Source of the DNA: Candidatus Poribacteria bacterium
GTDB lineage: Bacteria; Poribacteria; WGA-4E; WGA-3G
Assembly (NCBI GenBank): GCA_022820835.1
Contig: JAJEET010000084.1
Coordinates: 1 to 64,000, forward strand
Direction: 5' to 3'
Length of the DNA: 64,000 bases
In this document: positions 1 through 8,510 of the stretch, one piece after another
Layout of the letters: every line of letters begins with the position of its first letter
Position numbering within the stretch: the stretch's first letter is position 1
Made by a program: the position numbers and the translations under genes
The notes under the pieces: model-generated
The model's database searches: none
The model's input: only the letters and a program-made list of their open reading frames with translations
Told to the model about the DNA's origin: nothing

Positions 1-29
1 GGGGTCTCCTTTTCAGTTCTTTTTGCCAT
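1..29 (-). CDS. Partial gene start at the window edge (N-terminus only)
   Basis: On the minus strand an ATG at 29-27 opens a reading frame MAKRTEKET that runs off the left edge without a stop. An AAAGGTG Shine-Dalgarno-like sequence lies about 7 bases upstream. Only nine codons are visible, so nothing can be said about function. It would lie downstream of the TPR-like gene on the same strand, with about 145 intervening bases. Confidence 0.4.
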
Positions 30-174
30 AAGAGCACCTTTCATAAAGTAATAGTGATGTAAAGTAGAAAAAGGGACATAAACTATCCGATCTGACTCCA
101 CTATTTTACTACATCTTTATGTTTTACTCAATATGACTTCATATAGAAAATTCTTCTTCAAAATTACAATCCTG

Positions 175-1032
175 TTAATCCATAAGAATTATAAAGTTGT
201 GCCACTCTTTGTCCTGTTTGAGGTCTTCAAATCTTTCGACAACCGTCTGATACTGCCTTGAAAACCCGCCGTGATAACTATGTCCACCGACACTTACAAT
301 GAACTTCGCGTAATATTTGAGTGCTTCTGCTTTGTGCTTCATGGCATCTTCATTGTCTTTCTCCGGGTCACCGCTGATAAAACCTATCGAAAAGTCATGT
401 GGCGTTCCACTGGGTGTCTTCAAAAGTTGCCAAAGATTATCATGGATATGCGCAATACGAAGATAAGCCATATAGACTTCTGTCAGCCCGCTCTTCGCGT
501 ATTTTTTGATGTAGGCGTAGTGGGCATTGAGAGATTTTTCGACAGATTCACGCTCATTGTTTCCATCTTCAATGAGATAGTATTCGGCAGCGGGTCGCCA
601 ACTACTCTTTGGATACTGTGTAACAAGGCGTTCGAGGAAACCGTATGCATACTCTGCTCTGGCATTAAAGTGTTCGTATATAACTCTCGCGCCCCACTGG
701 TTTAGCGTAATAACTTTATCCCACTGCATGAATCCGTTAGAATACATAAGTTCAGGTTTATTTTTCCCCTGCTTAGTTTTTTCCCACCTTTCGTAAAAAT
801 CGTTACTGTGAATCCATGTTCTACAGAGCGCGTTCGCGAGCCAGAGCGCTGCTTCTTGATCAGCACTCTTATCTTCTGTTGTCAGCAGGGGTTCCAAAGC
901 GAAAAGTGCTTCGTAAAATTTCCCGTCCGTCATTAAAGCCTCAGCTTTTTCAAGCGGATTTTCGGCTTCTCCAAACGCTAAAACCACAAAGACAAGACAC
1001 ATAGAAACCGGAACAAATATTCGATACGCCAT
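175..1032 (-). CDS. Exported TPR-like hypothetical protein
   Basis: A 285-residue protein that I do not recognise as a named family. The N-terminus (MAYRIF then a hydrophobic stretch to about residue 22, ending FGEA) looks like a Sec signal peptide, so it is probably periplasmic. Residues about 25-70 and 125-155 have the helix-turn-helix spacing of tetratricopeptide repeats: a segment with KAEALMTDGKFYEALFAL, and one with LERLVTQYPKSSWRPAAEYY, similar to the tol-pal/BamD class of TPR. A GGAGG ribosome site lies a few bases before the ATG. It is divergent from the CPBP gene at 1150. A scaffolding role is inference from the repeat type. Confidence 0.7.
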   Translation of the reverse strand: MAYRIFVPVSMCLVFVVLAFGEAENPLEKAEALMTDGKFYEALFALEPLLTTEDKSADQEAALWLANALCRTWIHSNDFYERWEKTKQGKNKPELMYSNGFMQWDKVITLNQWGARVIYEHFNARAEYAYGFLERLVTQYPKSSWRPAAEYYLIEDGNNERESVEKSLNAHYAYIKKYAKSGLTEVYMAYLRIAHIHDNLWQLLKTPSGTPHDFSIGFISGDPEKDNEDAMKHKAEALKYYAKFIVSVGGHSYHGGFSRQYQTVVERFEDLKQDKEWHNFIILMD

Positions 1033-1095
1033 CTGATACCTCCATAGTTCTTCGTTGGATATTGAAACCGCTTATCCTTCTCTATTGCCGATCAA

Positions 1096-1124
1096 TTGCA
1101 AATTTTTCCTATTCACGGTATAAT
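1096..1124 (+). promoter_or_regulatory. Sigma-70 promoter of the CPBP protease gene
   Basis: TTGCAA at 1096-1101 and a perfect TATAAT at 1119-1124 are separated by 17 bases. The -10 sits inside the small palindrome GGTATAATACC. A GAGGGGAAG ribosome site and the ATG at 1150 follow at a suitable distance. Confidence 0.7.
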
Positions 1125-1149
1125 ACCGCAAAACTGAGGGGAAGTCAAG

Positions 1150-1884
1150 ATGATTATCCATATTGAAACACTTAAAGAAAAGTATCTGCGGGGTTGGGAA
1201 CGGCAAGCGACTGTTATTTTACTTGCCTCTGCGCTGTTGCTAACGCTGCACCGGTATTATAGCCGTCGGAGTTTTTTCAGGCGGCATTTCACAGAGTATT
1301 TTGACAGCTTACCGTTGCCTGAAAGCCACTCGTATTTTTACTGGTTCTTGATCACGGCGTTTACGTTGTTCCTTCTTCCGGCACTCGTCGCAAAATTTGG
1401 GACAGCGGAACGTCTAAAGAATTACGGGGTTCAACTCGGAAACCAGAAACTCGGATGGTGTGTGACAGGTGTGGCGTGGGTTCTGATGATACCTGTGGTT
1501 GTCCTTGCCGTCATTGTGTATCCGCCTTTTGTAGAAAAATATCCGCTCAGCAAGGCAGTTACAATCGGTTGGCAGGCGTTCTTATTGTATCAACTCGCGT
1601 ACGGTGTTTATATGTTTTCGTGGGAATTCTTTTTTCGCGGGTTTATGCTTTTCGGATTGGAACGGAAGTTCGGGAATTATGCTATTTTAATTCAGACGAT
1701 TCCGTTTGCTATTCTGCACTATACGAAACCGCTGCCGGAGGCACTCGGTTCAGTTATTGCGGGTGTATTGCTCGGTGTGTTAGCGTTTGAAACGCGGTCA
1801 TTTCTCTATGGTGCGGCGATTCACTGGCTCGTTGCGATGACGATGGATGTGGTGGCTGTCGCTTTTCGGAACTCTGTTCCTTAA
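1150..1884 (+). CDS. CPBP (CAAX/Abi) family intramembrane protease homologue
   Basis: A 244-residue multi-pass membrane protein with hydrophobic segments near residues 20-33, 62-82, 103-125, 140-157, 175-190 and 200-235. The CPBP signature is recognisable: motif 1 reads WEFFFRGF (158-165), motif 2 FAILH with His190, and motif 3 IHWLVAM with His225. CPBP proteins are Rce1-like glutamate-dependent intramembrane endopeptidases; in bacteria some give bacteriocin self-immunity or process anchored peptides. The first Glu of the usual EExxxR is Trp158 here, so activity would have to rest on Glu159 or be lost. The gene has its own promoter and ribosome site and stands just before the restriction-modification genes. 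Its substrate cannot be read from the sequence. Confidence 0.8.
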   Translation: MIIHIETLKEKYLRGWERQATVILLASALLLTLHRYYSRRSFFRRHFTEYFDSLPLPESHSYFYWFLITAFTLFLLPALVAKFGTAERLKNYGVQLGNQKLGWCVTGVAWVLMIPVVVLAVIVYPPFVEKYPLSKAVTIGWQAFLLYQLAYGVYMFSWEFFFRGFMLFGLERKFGNYAILIQTIPFAILHYTKPLPEALGSVIAGVLLGVLAFETRSFLYGAAIHWLVAMTMDVVAVAFRNSVP

Positions 1885-1891
1885 AAACCTA

Positions 1892-1920
1892 TTGCGGACG
1901 CTCGGTAATTGTGCTATAAT
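1892..1920 (+). promoter_or_regulatory. Extended -10 promoter of the restriction-modification operon
   Basis: TTGCGG at 1892-1897, a 17-base spacer and TGCTATAAT (extended -10, TATAAT at 1915-1920). Transcription would start near 1927. This places the TTG codon at 1909 inside the promoter and supports the ATG at 1966 as the methylase start. Confidence 0.7.
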
Positions 1921-1965
1921 TCAGAAAATGGAAAAGAAGCAACACGTTTCAACAGACAGAAAACT

Positions 1966-4059
1966 ATGACACCCGACATTATCCAAACGATACTCAGAGA
2001 TAGCAATTATCACCTTGATCTATTCGACACATCTGAAATTCAGAGTTTACGTCAAAGGATAGAAGGCAAAAAAACACCCATCACCTACTGCCCTATTCGC
2101 GGGAAGGCAGTCCAGCTAAAGCCTGAAGAGCTTATCCGTCAATTGTATGTGGAACGCCTCCTGAACCGGTATCATTACCCCCGAGAACGTGTGCGGTTTG
2201 AGCACCTTGTCAACTTCGGTAGAGAGAAGAAGCGCGCTGACATTGTTATCCTTGACAAAGACAGGGCCGATACCCCCTATATTATTGTTGAAGTGAAAAA
2301 GCCGAAACTCCAAGATGGTAAGGCACAACTCCGTTCCTACTGCAACGCCACTGGCGCGCCCATCGCCGTATGGACAAATGGACAACAGATTTCCCACTAC
2401 CACCGCAGGGATCCAAACTACTTTGAAGATATAACCGATATCCCTAACGCTGATCAGACTTTGGCGGATATTCTCAACGAGCGTTTTACGCTCAAGGATC
2501 TCATTCTTAAGGATAAACTCGCGACGGAACATAAGTCTTTAAAGGATGTCATTTTGGAATTAGAGGATGAGGTGCTCGCCAATGCCGGTGTGGATGTCTT
2601 TGAGGAGGTTTTTAAACTCATCTTCACCAAGCTCTATGACGAATTTAAGAGTCAGGACGATAAAATGTTTATCAACCGTCTCCTACGACACAGGATCAAC
2701 ACGGCTATTCAGGAAACGGATCAATCTTACGATGTTGAGCATCCAGATTATGAGGTTCTTAAGAAAGCGGTTGAAGAAATTCCAGATGACGATTTTCGCG
2801 CGATGGCGTTCAGAAACACAGGACAAACCGACTCCCAACTCAAAACCAAAATTCAACGACTTTTTGACGACGCAAGGGACCGGTGGAGAGGTGTTTTTCC
2901 CGAACATTCGGCGTTTGAACTATCCGACAGCCACCTATCAGTTTGCGTGTCCAGTTTGCAGGATATAAAGTTGTTCAACTCCAATTTGCAGGTTGTTGAT
3001 GAAGCGTTTGAGTATCTGGTGAGCAAATCTGCGAAAGGCGAAAAGGGGCAATATTTCACGCCACGCCATGTCATAGATATGTGTGTCAAGATGCTTAATC
3101 CTCAGCCGGGGGAATATATGATTGACACCGCCGCTGGAAGTTGTGGGTTTCCGGTGCATACCGTTTTCAAACTGACTGGTACGCTCTTCACGAATGCAGA
3201 AATCCCAGCAGCAGACAAGGAGCACGTCCTCAAAGTGTTTGGGATCGATTTCGACGAAAAGACCGTTCGAGTGGCGAGAACCCTCAATCTGATTGCAGGA
3301 GACGGTGAAACGAATGTCTTGCACCTCAATACACTGGATTATGAACGGTGGGACGACAGCACGGAGAGAAATAGCAGTTGGGTCCGCACTTATGGCGACG
3401 GTTTTGATCGTCTGAAAGCGTTAAGGATGGAACAAGGCGAGAACAAGTCATTTGGTTTTGATATTTTAATGGCAAATCCACCTTTTGCTGGTGACATCAA
3501 GGAGAGCCGTATCCTGCATCAATACAACCTCACCTTTAAGCAGAATGGCAAAGCACACACCAAAGTCGGTCGTGATATTCTGTTCATTGAACGCAATCTT
3601 GATTTCCTCAAACCCGGTGGACGGATGGCGATTGTGCTACCACAAGGCAGATTTAACAACACCTCTGATAGATACGTCCGTGAATTTATCGCCGAACGCG
3701 CCCGTATCTTGGCTATTGTCAGTTTACACGGTAACACCTTCAAACCGCATACCGGCACCAAAACGAGCGTGATATTCGTGCAAAAGTGGAACGATGATTC
3801 AACTAAGGGGCCTCTTTGTCCAAAAGCCGACAACTACAACGTTTTTTTGGCAGTAAGCGAGAAAGGCGGTAAGGATAATTCTGGCGATTATGTTTTTCTG
3901 GAAAACAGTGATGGGCAGCACAAATTGGACAAAAATGGTCATCTGATCGTTGATCACGATTTACATAACCACAACGAGGAGCTCCCCGACGGTATCGCTG
4001 AAGCCTTTATTGAATGGGCAAAGAATGAAGATTTGAGTTTTTGGAGCCAAACGCAATAA
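1966..4059 (+). CDS. N6-adenine DNA methylase with N-terminal HsdR-like nuclease domain
   Basis: About 697 residues from ATG 1966. An upstream TTG at 1909 lies in the promoter and is rejected. The first ~180 residues resemble the type I restriction R-protein N-terminal domain (HSDR_N_2), with an RADIVILD strand followed by IIVEVKKPKLQDGK. These give the D and ExK of a PD-(D/E)XK nuclease core. The C-terminal half is an N6-adenine methyltransferase of the HsdM class: SAM motif DTAAGSCGFPVHT (for DPAxGxG) and catalytic motif NPPF in ILMANPPFAGD. An HsdM-type N-terminal helical region lies between. The stop overlaps the next gene's ATG (TAATG), so modification and specificity subunits are translationally coupled. 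No separate hsdR helicase gene is present. The architecture matches type IIG/BcgI-like A subunits. Confidence 0.85.
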   Translation: MTPDIIQTILRDSNYHLDLFDTSEIQSLRQRIEGKKTPITYCPIRGKAVQLKPEELIRQLYVERLLNRYHYPRERVRFEHLVNFGREKKRADIVILDKDRADTPYIIVEVKKPKLQDGKAQLRSYCNATGAPIAVWTNGQQISHYHRRDPNYFEDITDIPNADQTLADILNERFTLKDLILKDKLATEHKSLKDVILELEDEVLANAGVDVFEEVFKLIFTKLYDEFKSQDDKMFINRLLRHRINTAIQETDQSYDVEHPDYEVLKKAVEEIPDDDFRAMAFRNTGQTDSQLKTKIQRLFDDARDRWRGVFPEHSAFELSDSHLSVCVSSLQDIKLFNSNLQVVDEAFEYLVSKSAKGEKGQYFTPRHVIDMCVKMLNPQPGEYMIDTAAGSCGFPVHTVFKLTGTLFTNAEIPAADKEHVLKVFGIDFDEKTVRVARTLNLIAGDGETNVLHLNTLDYERWDDSTERNSSWVRTYGDGFDRLKALRMEQGENKSFGFDILMANPPFAGDIKESRILHQYNLTFKQNGKAHTKVGRDILFIERNLDFLKPGGRMAIVLPQGRFNNTSDRYVREFIAERARILAIVSLHGNTFKPHTGTKTSVIFVQKWNDDSTKGPLCPKADNYNVFLAVSEKGGKDNSGDYVFLENSDGQHKLDKNGHLIVDHDLHNHNEELPDGIAEAFIEWAKNEDLSFWSQTQ

Positions 4060-5456
4060 TGCAGTATTCTGTTGTTGATTACCAATCTATAGTGGATGCC
4101 TCCCATTCTCTGCGGCTTGATGCGGAGTTTTTTCGACCTGATTATCTACAAGTTCAACGCCGGCTTAAAGAGATTGGTTCGCGCAGACTTATTGATTTTC
4201 AAGCCAACATCAGACACCCTAAAGAGATAAAGCGAAATTATGTAGATAATGGCGTTCTGTTATTAAGGGGACAGAACGTGCGTCCGTTATCCATAGACCT
4301 GACATCTAACCCTGTTTATATATCGGAAGAAGACGCAGAACGTTTAAAGGAAAATACGATACACTACAAAGATATTCTGATAATGCGATCAGGAGCAAAT
4401 GTGGGGCAGTGTGCTATCTATCTTGAAAATAATCCTGCGATATCAATGTCCGATACCCTTATCATCCGAGGCGGCGACTTAAACCCTTTCTTTCTCGCTA
4501 TTTTCCTCAATACCAAGCACGGTATAGTATTAATAGAGAGAGGCAAATATGGCAGTGCCCAACCTCATATTGCTCCGCCTTTTTTATATCAAATTCCTGT
4601 GCCGAATTTGGAAAGCCTTCAGACGGAGATAGAGAAAACCTATCTCCGATCAAAAGAACTAACGGAATTATCGAAGACGCGGTATGCCGAAGCCCAAACC
4701 CTCCTCCTTGCCGAACTCGGACTCGCTGATTGGCAACCGAAACACACATTATCCTTTGCTACGGATTATGTGAGCATGCAACGCGCTGAACGTATTGATG
4801 CGGATTATTTCCAGCCAAGATACGATGACATTATCAATACCATTAAAAGTTATCCGGGGGGTTGGGGTATGGTTGCGAATCAAGTTCATTTAAAGGATAG
4901 CAATTTCAAACCTGAACCTGAAACGGAATACAAGTATATCGAACTTGCCAATATCGGGAGCAGTGGAGAGATAAAGGGTTGTATGGCAGCGCAAGGACAA
5001 GACTTGCCAAGTAGAGCACGATGCAAGGTAAACGCTGGAGATGTGATTGTTTCATCTGTTGAAGGCTCCTTGAAAAGTATAGCCTTGGTAGCAGAGGAAT
5101 ATGATAATGCGCTATGTTCAACTGGGTTTCATGCTGTCAATTCGGATGTGCTTAATTCGGAAACTTTATTGGTGTTTTTGAAAAGTGGTGCCGGTCAGTT
5201 ACAACTCAAGAAAGGGTGTAGCGGGACAATCCTTACGGCAATCAATAGGGAGGAATTCGGTAGAATCATTGTCCCATTCATCAAAGCCGATAAGCAGTCT
5301 GAAATCCGACAGAAGGTCATCGAATCCTTTAACGGACGTAAGCACGCTAAAGACCTGCTGGAATGGGCAAAGCGGGCAGTGGAAATCGCTATTGAGCAGG
5401 GCGAACAGACTGCTATGGATTGGTTGGAATCTACTTCGCGGGGGACAGATGCTTAG
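4059..5456 (+). CDS. hsdS: Restriction-modification specificity subunit (HsdS-like)
   Basis: A 465-residue protein from the ATG at 4059, which overlaps the methylase stop by one base. It has the duplicated layout of type I/BcgI-B specificity subunits. Each half begins with a conserved entry motif, SLRLDAEFFRPDY near residue 17 and RIDADYFQPRY near residue 245. Each is followed by a target-recognition domain and a helical spacer (ELTELSKTRYAEAQTLLLAELGL around 205-230, and the C-terminal helix). It should direct the neighbouring methylase/nuclease to a bipartite DNA site. The recognised sequence cannot be predicted. Its 3' end overlaps the convergent antitoxin gene by 26 bases. Confidence 0.85.
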   Translation: MQYSVVDYQSIVDASHSLRLDAEFFRPDYLQVQRRLKEIGSRRLIDFQANIRHPKEIKRNYVDNGVLLLRGQNVRPLSIDLTSNPVYISEEDAERLKENTIHYKDILIMRSGANVGQCAIYLENNPAISMSDTLIIRGGDLNPFFLAIFLNTKHGIVLIERGKYGSAQPHIAPPFLYQIPVPNLESLQTEIEKTYLRSKELTELSKTRYAEAQTLLLAELGLADWQPKHTLSFATDYVSMQRAERIDADYFQPRYDDIINTIKSYPGGWGMVANQVHLKDSNFKPEPETEYKYIELANIGSSGEIKGCMAAQGQDLPSRARCKVNAGDVIVSSVEGSLKSIALVAEEYDNALCSTGFHAVNSDVLNSETLLVFLKSGAGQLQLKKGCSGTILTAINREEFGRIIVPFIKADKQSEIRQKVIESFNGRKHAKDLLEWAKRAVEIAIEQGEQTAMDWLESTSRGTDA

Positions 5457-5766
5457 CGGGTGTATCTTCAATCACTGGAGGATGCTTAAGCACATTCAAC
5501 AGAGAGCTGAACGTATCTAATAGTCGTGTAGCATCCTCATTAGAGAGCATATCTAAAAGTGTTTCGGTATCCATACCAGTTCGTTTGCAAAGTTCAACAA
5601 CTCCCCCTTGTGATTCTATAAAGAACCGAAGCTCCTTCAGGAAGAAAGGCAGATCGCCATCAGCTTGGTATTCCTCCAATGTCAGTTGGAGATAATCAAT
5701 CGCTTCCTCCTGATCATTAGCAAGTCTTCTAATTTGATACTCGCGCCAGTTTCCCATTTCTCTCAT
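5431..5766 (-). CDS. HigA-like antitoxin (addiction module antidote family)
   Basis: A 111-residue protein matching the small antidote family paired with HigB/RelE-type killer proteins: GNWREYQIRRLANDQEEAIDYL, then FFLKELRFFIESQGG, then a Cro/CI-type helix-turn-helix around residues 55-85 (VVELCKRTGMDTETLLDML). It should bind and neutralise the toxin encoded immediately upstream and repress their shared promoter. The ATG overlaps the toxin stop as ATGA (5763-5766), the normal coupling for a toxin-first module. Its 3' end runs 26 bases into the specificity-subunit gene on the other strand, so a deletion of the restriction system from that side would damage the antitoxin gene. Confidence 0.8.
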   Translation of the reverse strand: MREMGNWREYQIRRLANDQEEAIDYLQLTLEEYQADGDLPFFLKELRFFIESQGGVVELCKRTGMDTETLLDMLSNEDATRLLDTFSSLLNVLKHPPVIEDTPAKHLSPAK

Positions 5767-6083
5767 TGATGTGTCTCCTTATATTCTCGCCAATAGTTTT
5801 TTGCAGTTTCAATATCCGCTTGTTGTGATTTCTTATCTCCACCACAAAGCAGAAGGACGAGGGTGTTTTCAATTTGACCAAAATAGACGCGATGTCCTGG
5901 CCCAAAGTGGAGGCGCAATTCAAAAACGCCTCCACCGACAGATTGGCAATCGCCAAAATTGCCATCTTCAAGCCTCGCAAGTCGTTTGTCAATTCTCTGT
6001 CGCGTGTTCCTATCTCGGATGGATTCAAACCATTCCGTGAAAGGTTGCCTGCCGTTTGGATTCCGGTAATATTGTATTTTTAT
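5763..6083 (-). CDS. HigB/RelE-family toxin with a non-canonical (ATA?) start
   Basis: Conceptual translation of the minus strand gives about 106 residues with a clear RelE/HigB killer-protein sequence. Recognisable pieces are YYRNPNGRQPFTEWFESIRD, RIDKRLARLEDGNFGDC, GGVFELRLHFGPGHRVYFGQ, LVLLLCGGDKKSQQADI and ETAKNYWREYK. The frame is open from an in-frame stop near 6146 to TGA at 5763-5765. It contains no ATG, GTG or TTG before the middle of the domain. The family start falls at ATA 6083-6081 (or ATA 6077-6075), preceded by an AGGA element about 11 bases upstream. Either it initiates at ATA or a former ATG has mutated and the toxin is silent. The family cleaves mRNA at ribosomes. Confidence 0.8.
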   Translation of the reverse strand: MKIQYYRNPNGRQPFTEWFESIRDRNTRQRIDKRLARLEDGNFGDCQSVGGGVFELRLHFGPGHRVYFGQIENTLVLLLCGGDKKSQQADIETAKNYWREYKETHQ

Positions 6084-6223
6084 TGGTTGTCTGTTCCTAT
6101 TGACAATCGTTCTATACCTGCTATGGAAAAATAAACAGTCCGTTACTTAGTAATTGTACCTCATTTTCTATTGAAAACGCAAGGTATATTTGCAATTTCG
6201 GATTGCTCAGCGTCATTTTGCAG

Positions 6224-6252
6224 TTGACATGTTCACCGTTTTCTTATAGAAT
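6224..6252 (+). promoter_or_regulatory. Sigma-70 promoter of acs
   Basis: A consensus TTGACA at 6224-6229, a 17-base spacer and TAGAAT at 6247-6252 lie about 70 bases before the acs ATG. The rest of the 6084-6322 interval holds nothing else that I can name. Confidence 0.7.
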
Positions 6253-6322
6253 ATATCCTATACAACTTGTAGAGGTATTTTGAGAACTGGAAATTGATTT
6301 GTAGAGGAGAGAAAAATATAAG

Positions 6323-8266
6323 ATGGCTAATAATGTATTTCCACCGGTGAAAACTGCTTATCCGATTGATAACGCACACGTCAACAGTTTTGAAGCGTAT
6401 CAGGCGCAATACGCCGAATCGGTTCAAGACCCGGAAGCGTTTTGGGCAAAGATCGCTGAGCGGTTGACGTGGTATCAGAAATGGGATACGGTTCGCAATT
6501 ACGATTTTGTTAACGGCGATATTAAATGGTTTGAAGGCGGCACACTCAACGCTTGCTATAACTGTCTTGATCGACACGTGGAGGCGGGGCATGGTGACGC
6601 GACCGCTATTATTTGGGAAGGAAACGATCCGTCCGAAGATAAGACGTTCAGTTACAGTGAACTCCTCGCTGAGGTCAAAAAGTTTGCCAATGTCCTGAAA
6701 TCGCAAGGTATTGAAAAAGGCGATCGCGTCTGTATCTATCTACAGATGGTACCGGAATTGGCGATTGCGATGTTGGCGTGTGCGAGGATTGGCGCGATCC
6801 ACTCTATCGTCTTTGGGGCATTTTCAGCGGAATCCCTCCGGGATCGGATTAATGATTCCGCGTGTAAAATGCTCATAACACAAGACACAGCCCTCCGTGG
6901 TGTTCGTAGCGACATACCGATGAAAGCGAATGCAGATGCTGCGGTAGCAGAGTGTCCGTCTATTGAAAAAGTCGTTGTTGTGGAGCGTACAGGCGACAGC
7001 GTGGATTTCGATGCCTCGCGTGATCTTTGGTGGCACGAAGCGATGGCGGAAGCAGATACGGCGTGTGAACCAGAGGTTATGGATGCCGAGGACCCACTTT
7101 TTATTTTGTATACCTCCGGTTCAACGGGAAAACCGAAAGGGGTTTTACATACCACAGGTGGTTATCTCGTCTATACATCTTACACACATCAACAGATTTT
7201 TGACTACCACGAAGGCGATGTCTACTGGTGCACCGCCGATATTGGGTGGATTACGGGACACTCTTATATCATTTACGGTCCACTCGCGAATCGTTCTATT
7301 AGCGTTATGTTTGAAGGCGTGCCGAACTACCCGGACTTTGGACGTTTTTGGCAAGTCGTTGAGAAACACGGTATTAACATTTTCTATACCGCCCCGACGG
7401 CACTGCGTGCCTTGATGAAGGAAGGCAACACATGGGTCGAAAAGTATGACAGATCGACGCTCAGGTTGCTCGGTACAGTCGGTGAACCGATTAAAGAGCC
7501 TGAATGGATGTGGTATTACGACATCGTCGGTGAGAAACGGTGTCCGATTGTGGATACATGGTGGCAGACGGAAACAGGTGGGATTCTGATGACACCGCTG
7601 CCTGCTGCGACGACACTGAAACCGGGGTCGGCGACGTTCCCGTTCTTTGCGATTGAACCGGTGATACTTGATGAATCGGGGAATGAGGTAGAAGGGAATC
7701 CGGCGACGGGTTATCTGTGTATCAAAACAGCGTGGCCCGGTATCATGCGAACGGTTTATGGGGACCATGAACGGTTTTTGGACACCTATTTTCGTCGGTT
7801 TCCCGGCTATTATATGACAGGTGATGGCGTTCTACGTGATGAAGATGGCTATTACTGGATTACGGGACGCGTGGACGATGTCTTGAACGTCTCAGGACAC
7901 CGATTAGGGACAGCAGAGGTAGAAGGCGCGATCGGGCAGCATGAGGCGGTCGCAGAGGCAGCGGTTGTCGGTTACCCACACGATATTAAGGGACAAGGCA
8001 TTTATGCGTATGTTACCCTCATGACGGGTGAATCTGCGTCTGATGAAGTAGAAACGGGTATCAAGCAGGCGGTTCGACAACATATTGGACCGATTGCGAC
8101 CCCTGACAAGGTTCAGTTTACACCGGCGTTACCGAAGACAAGATCCGGTAAGATCATGCGGCGTATCCTCCGTAAGATCGCGGAAGGCGACATCTCTGAC
8201 CTCGGTGATACGTCAACGCTTGCCGATCCGACAGTTGTCGATGCATTGGTTGAGGGACGACAATAA
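6323..8266 (+). CDS. acs: Acetyl-CoA synthetase (AMP-forming)
   Basis: A 647-residue protein, the usual length for Acs, which converts acetate, ATP and CoA to acetyl-CoA, AMP and PPi in the cytoplasm. Landmarks in order: an N-terminal Acs cap ([16 protein letters not shown]), the phosphate-binding loop [15 protein letters not shown] (about 260-275), the acetate-pocket region [14 protein letters not shown], and WWQTETGG. The hinge region reads [21 protein letters not shown], and TRSGKIMRR carries the catalytic Lys610 that is the usual acetylation target. GAGGAGAG is the ribosome site. The gene is monocistronic with its own promoter. A cation/acetate-type symporter at 56 kb could supply its substrate, which is inference. 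Confidence 0.97.
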   Translation: MANNVFPPVKTAYPIDNAHVNSFEAYQAQYAESVQDPEAFWAKIAERLTWYQKWDTVRNYDFVNGDIKWFEGGTLNACYNCLDRHVEAGHGDATAIIWEGNDPSEDKTFSYSELLAEVKKFANVLKSQGIEKGDRVCIYLQMVPELAIAMLACARIGAIHSIVFGAFSAESLRDRINDSACKMLITQDTALRGVRSDIPMKANADAAVAECPSIEKVVVVERTGDSVDFDASRDLWWHEAMAEADTACEPEVMDAEDPLFILYTSGSTGKPKGVLHTTGGYLVYTSYTHQQIFDYHEGDVYWCTADIGWITGHSYIIYGPLANRSISVMFEGVPNYPDFGRFWQVVEKHGINIFYTAPTALRALMKEGNTWVEKYDRSTLRLLGTVGEPIKEPEWMWYYDIVGEKRCPIVDTWWQTETGGILMTPLPAATTLKPGSATFPFFAIEPVILDESGNEVEGNPATGYLCIKTAWPGIMRTVYGDHERFLDTYFRRFPGYYMTGDGVLRDEDGYYWITGRVDDVLNVSGHRLGTAEVEGAIGQHEAVAEAAVVGYPHDIKGQGIYAYVTLMTGESASDEVETGIKQAVRQHIGPIATPDKVQFTPALPKTRSGKIMRRILRKIAEGDISDLGDTSTLADPTVVDALVEGRQ

Positions 8267-8269
8267 ATA

Positions 8270-8374
8270 GTTGTCAGTTATCAGTTATCAGTTGTCAGTT
8301 AAAGACGGTTAAGAGAGTCCTAAAGTCTCTTTCTGAAGACTGAAAGGTTTTTCGCAGAAAACCGAACTGATAAC
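8270..8374. repeat. Dispersed CAGTT/ATCAGTTGTCAGT repeat with variable-stem hairpin
   Basis: Tandem GTTATCAGTT/GTTGTCAGTT words are followed by GACTGAAAG, a hairpin GGTTTT-TCGCAG-AAAACC at 8346-8363, and GAACTGATAACT. The same arrangement recurs near 32.0-32.2, 33.6, 44.3 and 50.6 kb with different stem sequences. Confidence 0.75.
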
Positions 8375-8491
8375 TATAGTGGCCTCTAAAAATAATGAGA
8401 CACACCTTGAAAGATAGACGAGGGGACCTCGCCCCTACGACCAGTCTTCTGTTAAAGGAAAAGTGTCTGATTAATTGTTGGTTTTACTATA
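8375..8491. repeat. MITE-like element with TATAGT...ACTATA ends
   Basis: The 117-base segment begins TATAGTGG and ends TTTACTATA. Its arms share an imperfect inverted repeat (left AATAATGAGACAC; right, reverse-complemented, AATTAATCAGACAC) and it carries a GC-rich GGGG...CCCC core. It contains no coding frame. TA-bounded ends suggest a non-autonomous IS630/Tc1-type element, which is inference. Confidence 0.5.
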
Positions 8492-8510
8492 AAGACTTTA
8501 AAAGAAGTAG

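Noticed and set aside
271..705. 144-residue plus-strand ORF antisense to the TPR-like gene
   Set aside because: It has no domain character and lies wholly inside a convincing gene with signal peptide and TPR pattern on the other strand.
1909..1965. N-terminal extension of the methylase from TTG 1909
   Set aside because: The codon lies inside an extended -10 promoter (TGCTATAAT), so it would precede the transcript start; ATG 1966 is preferred.
5729..6028. 99-residue minus-strand ORF upstream of the antitoxin
   Set aside because: It is a shadow frame of the HigB-type toxin, whose true frame shows a clear family sequence.
8401..8450. GGGG...CCCC core of the 8.4 kb element as an intrinsic terminator of acs
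   Set aside because: No T-run follows and the hairpin sits inside a larger inverted-repeat element.
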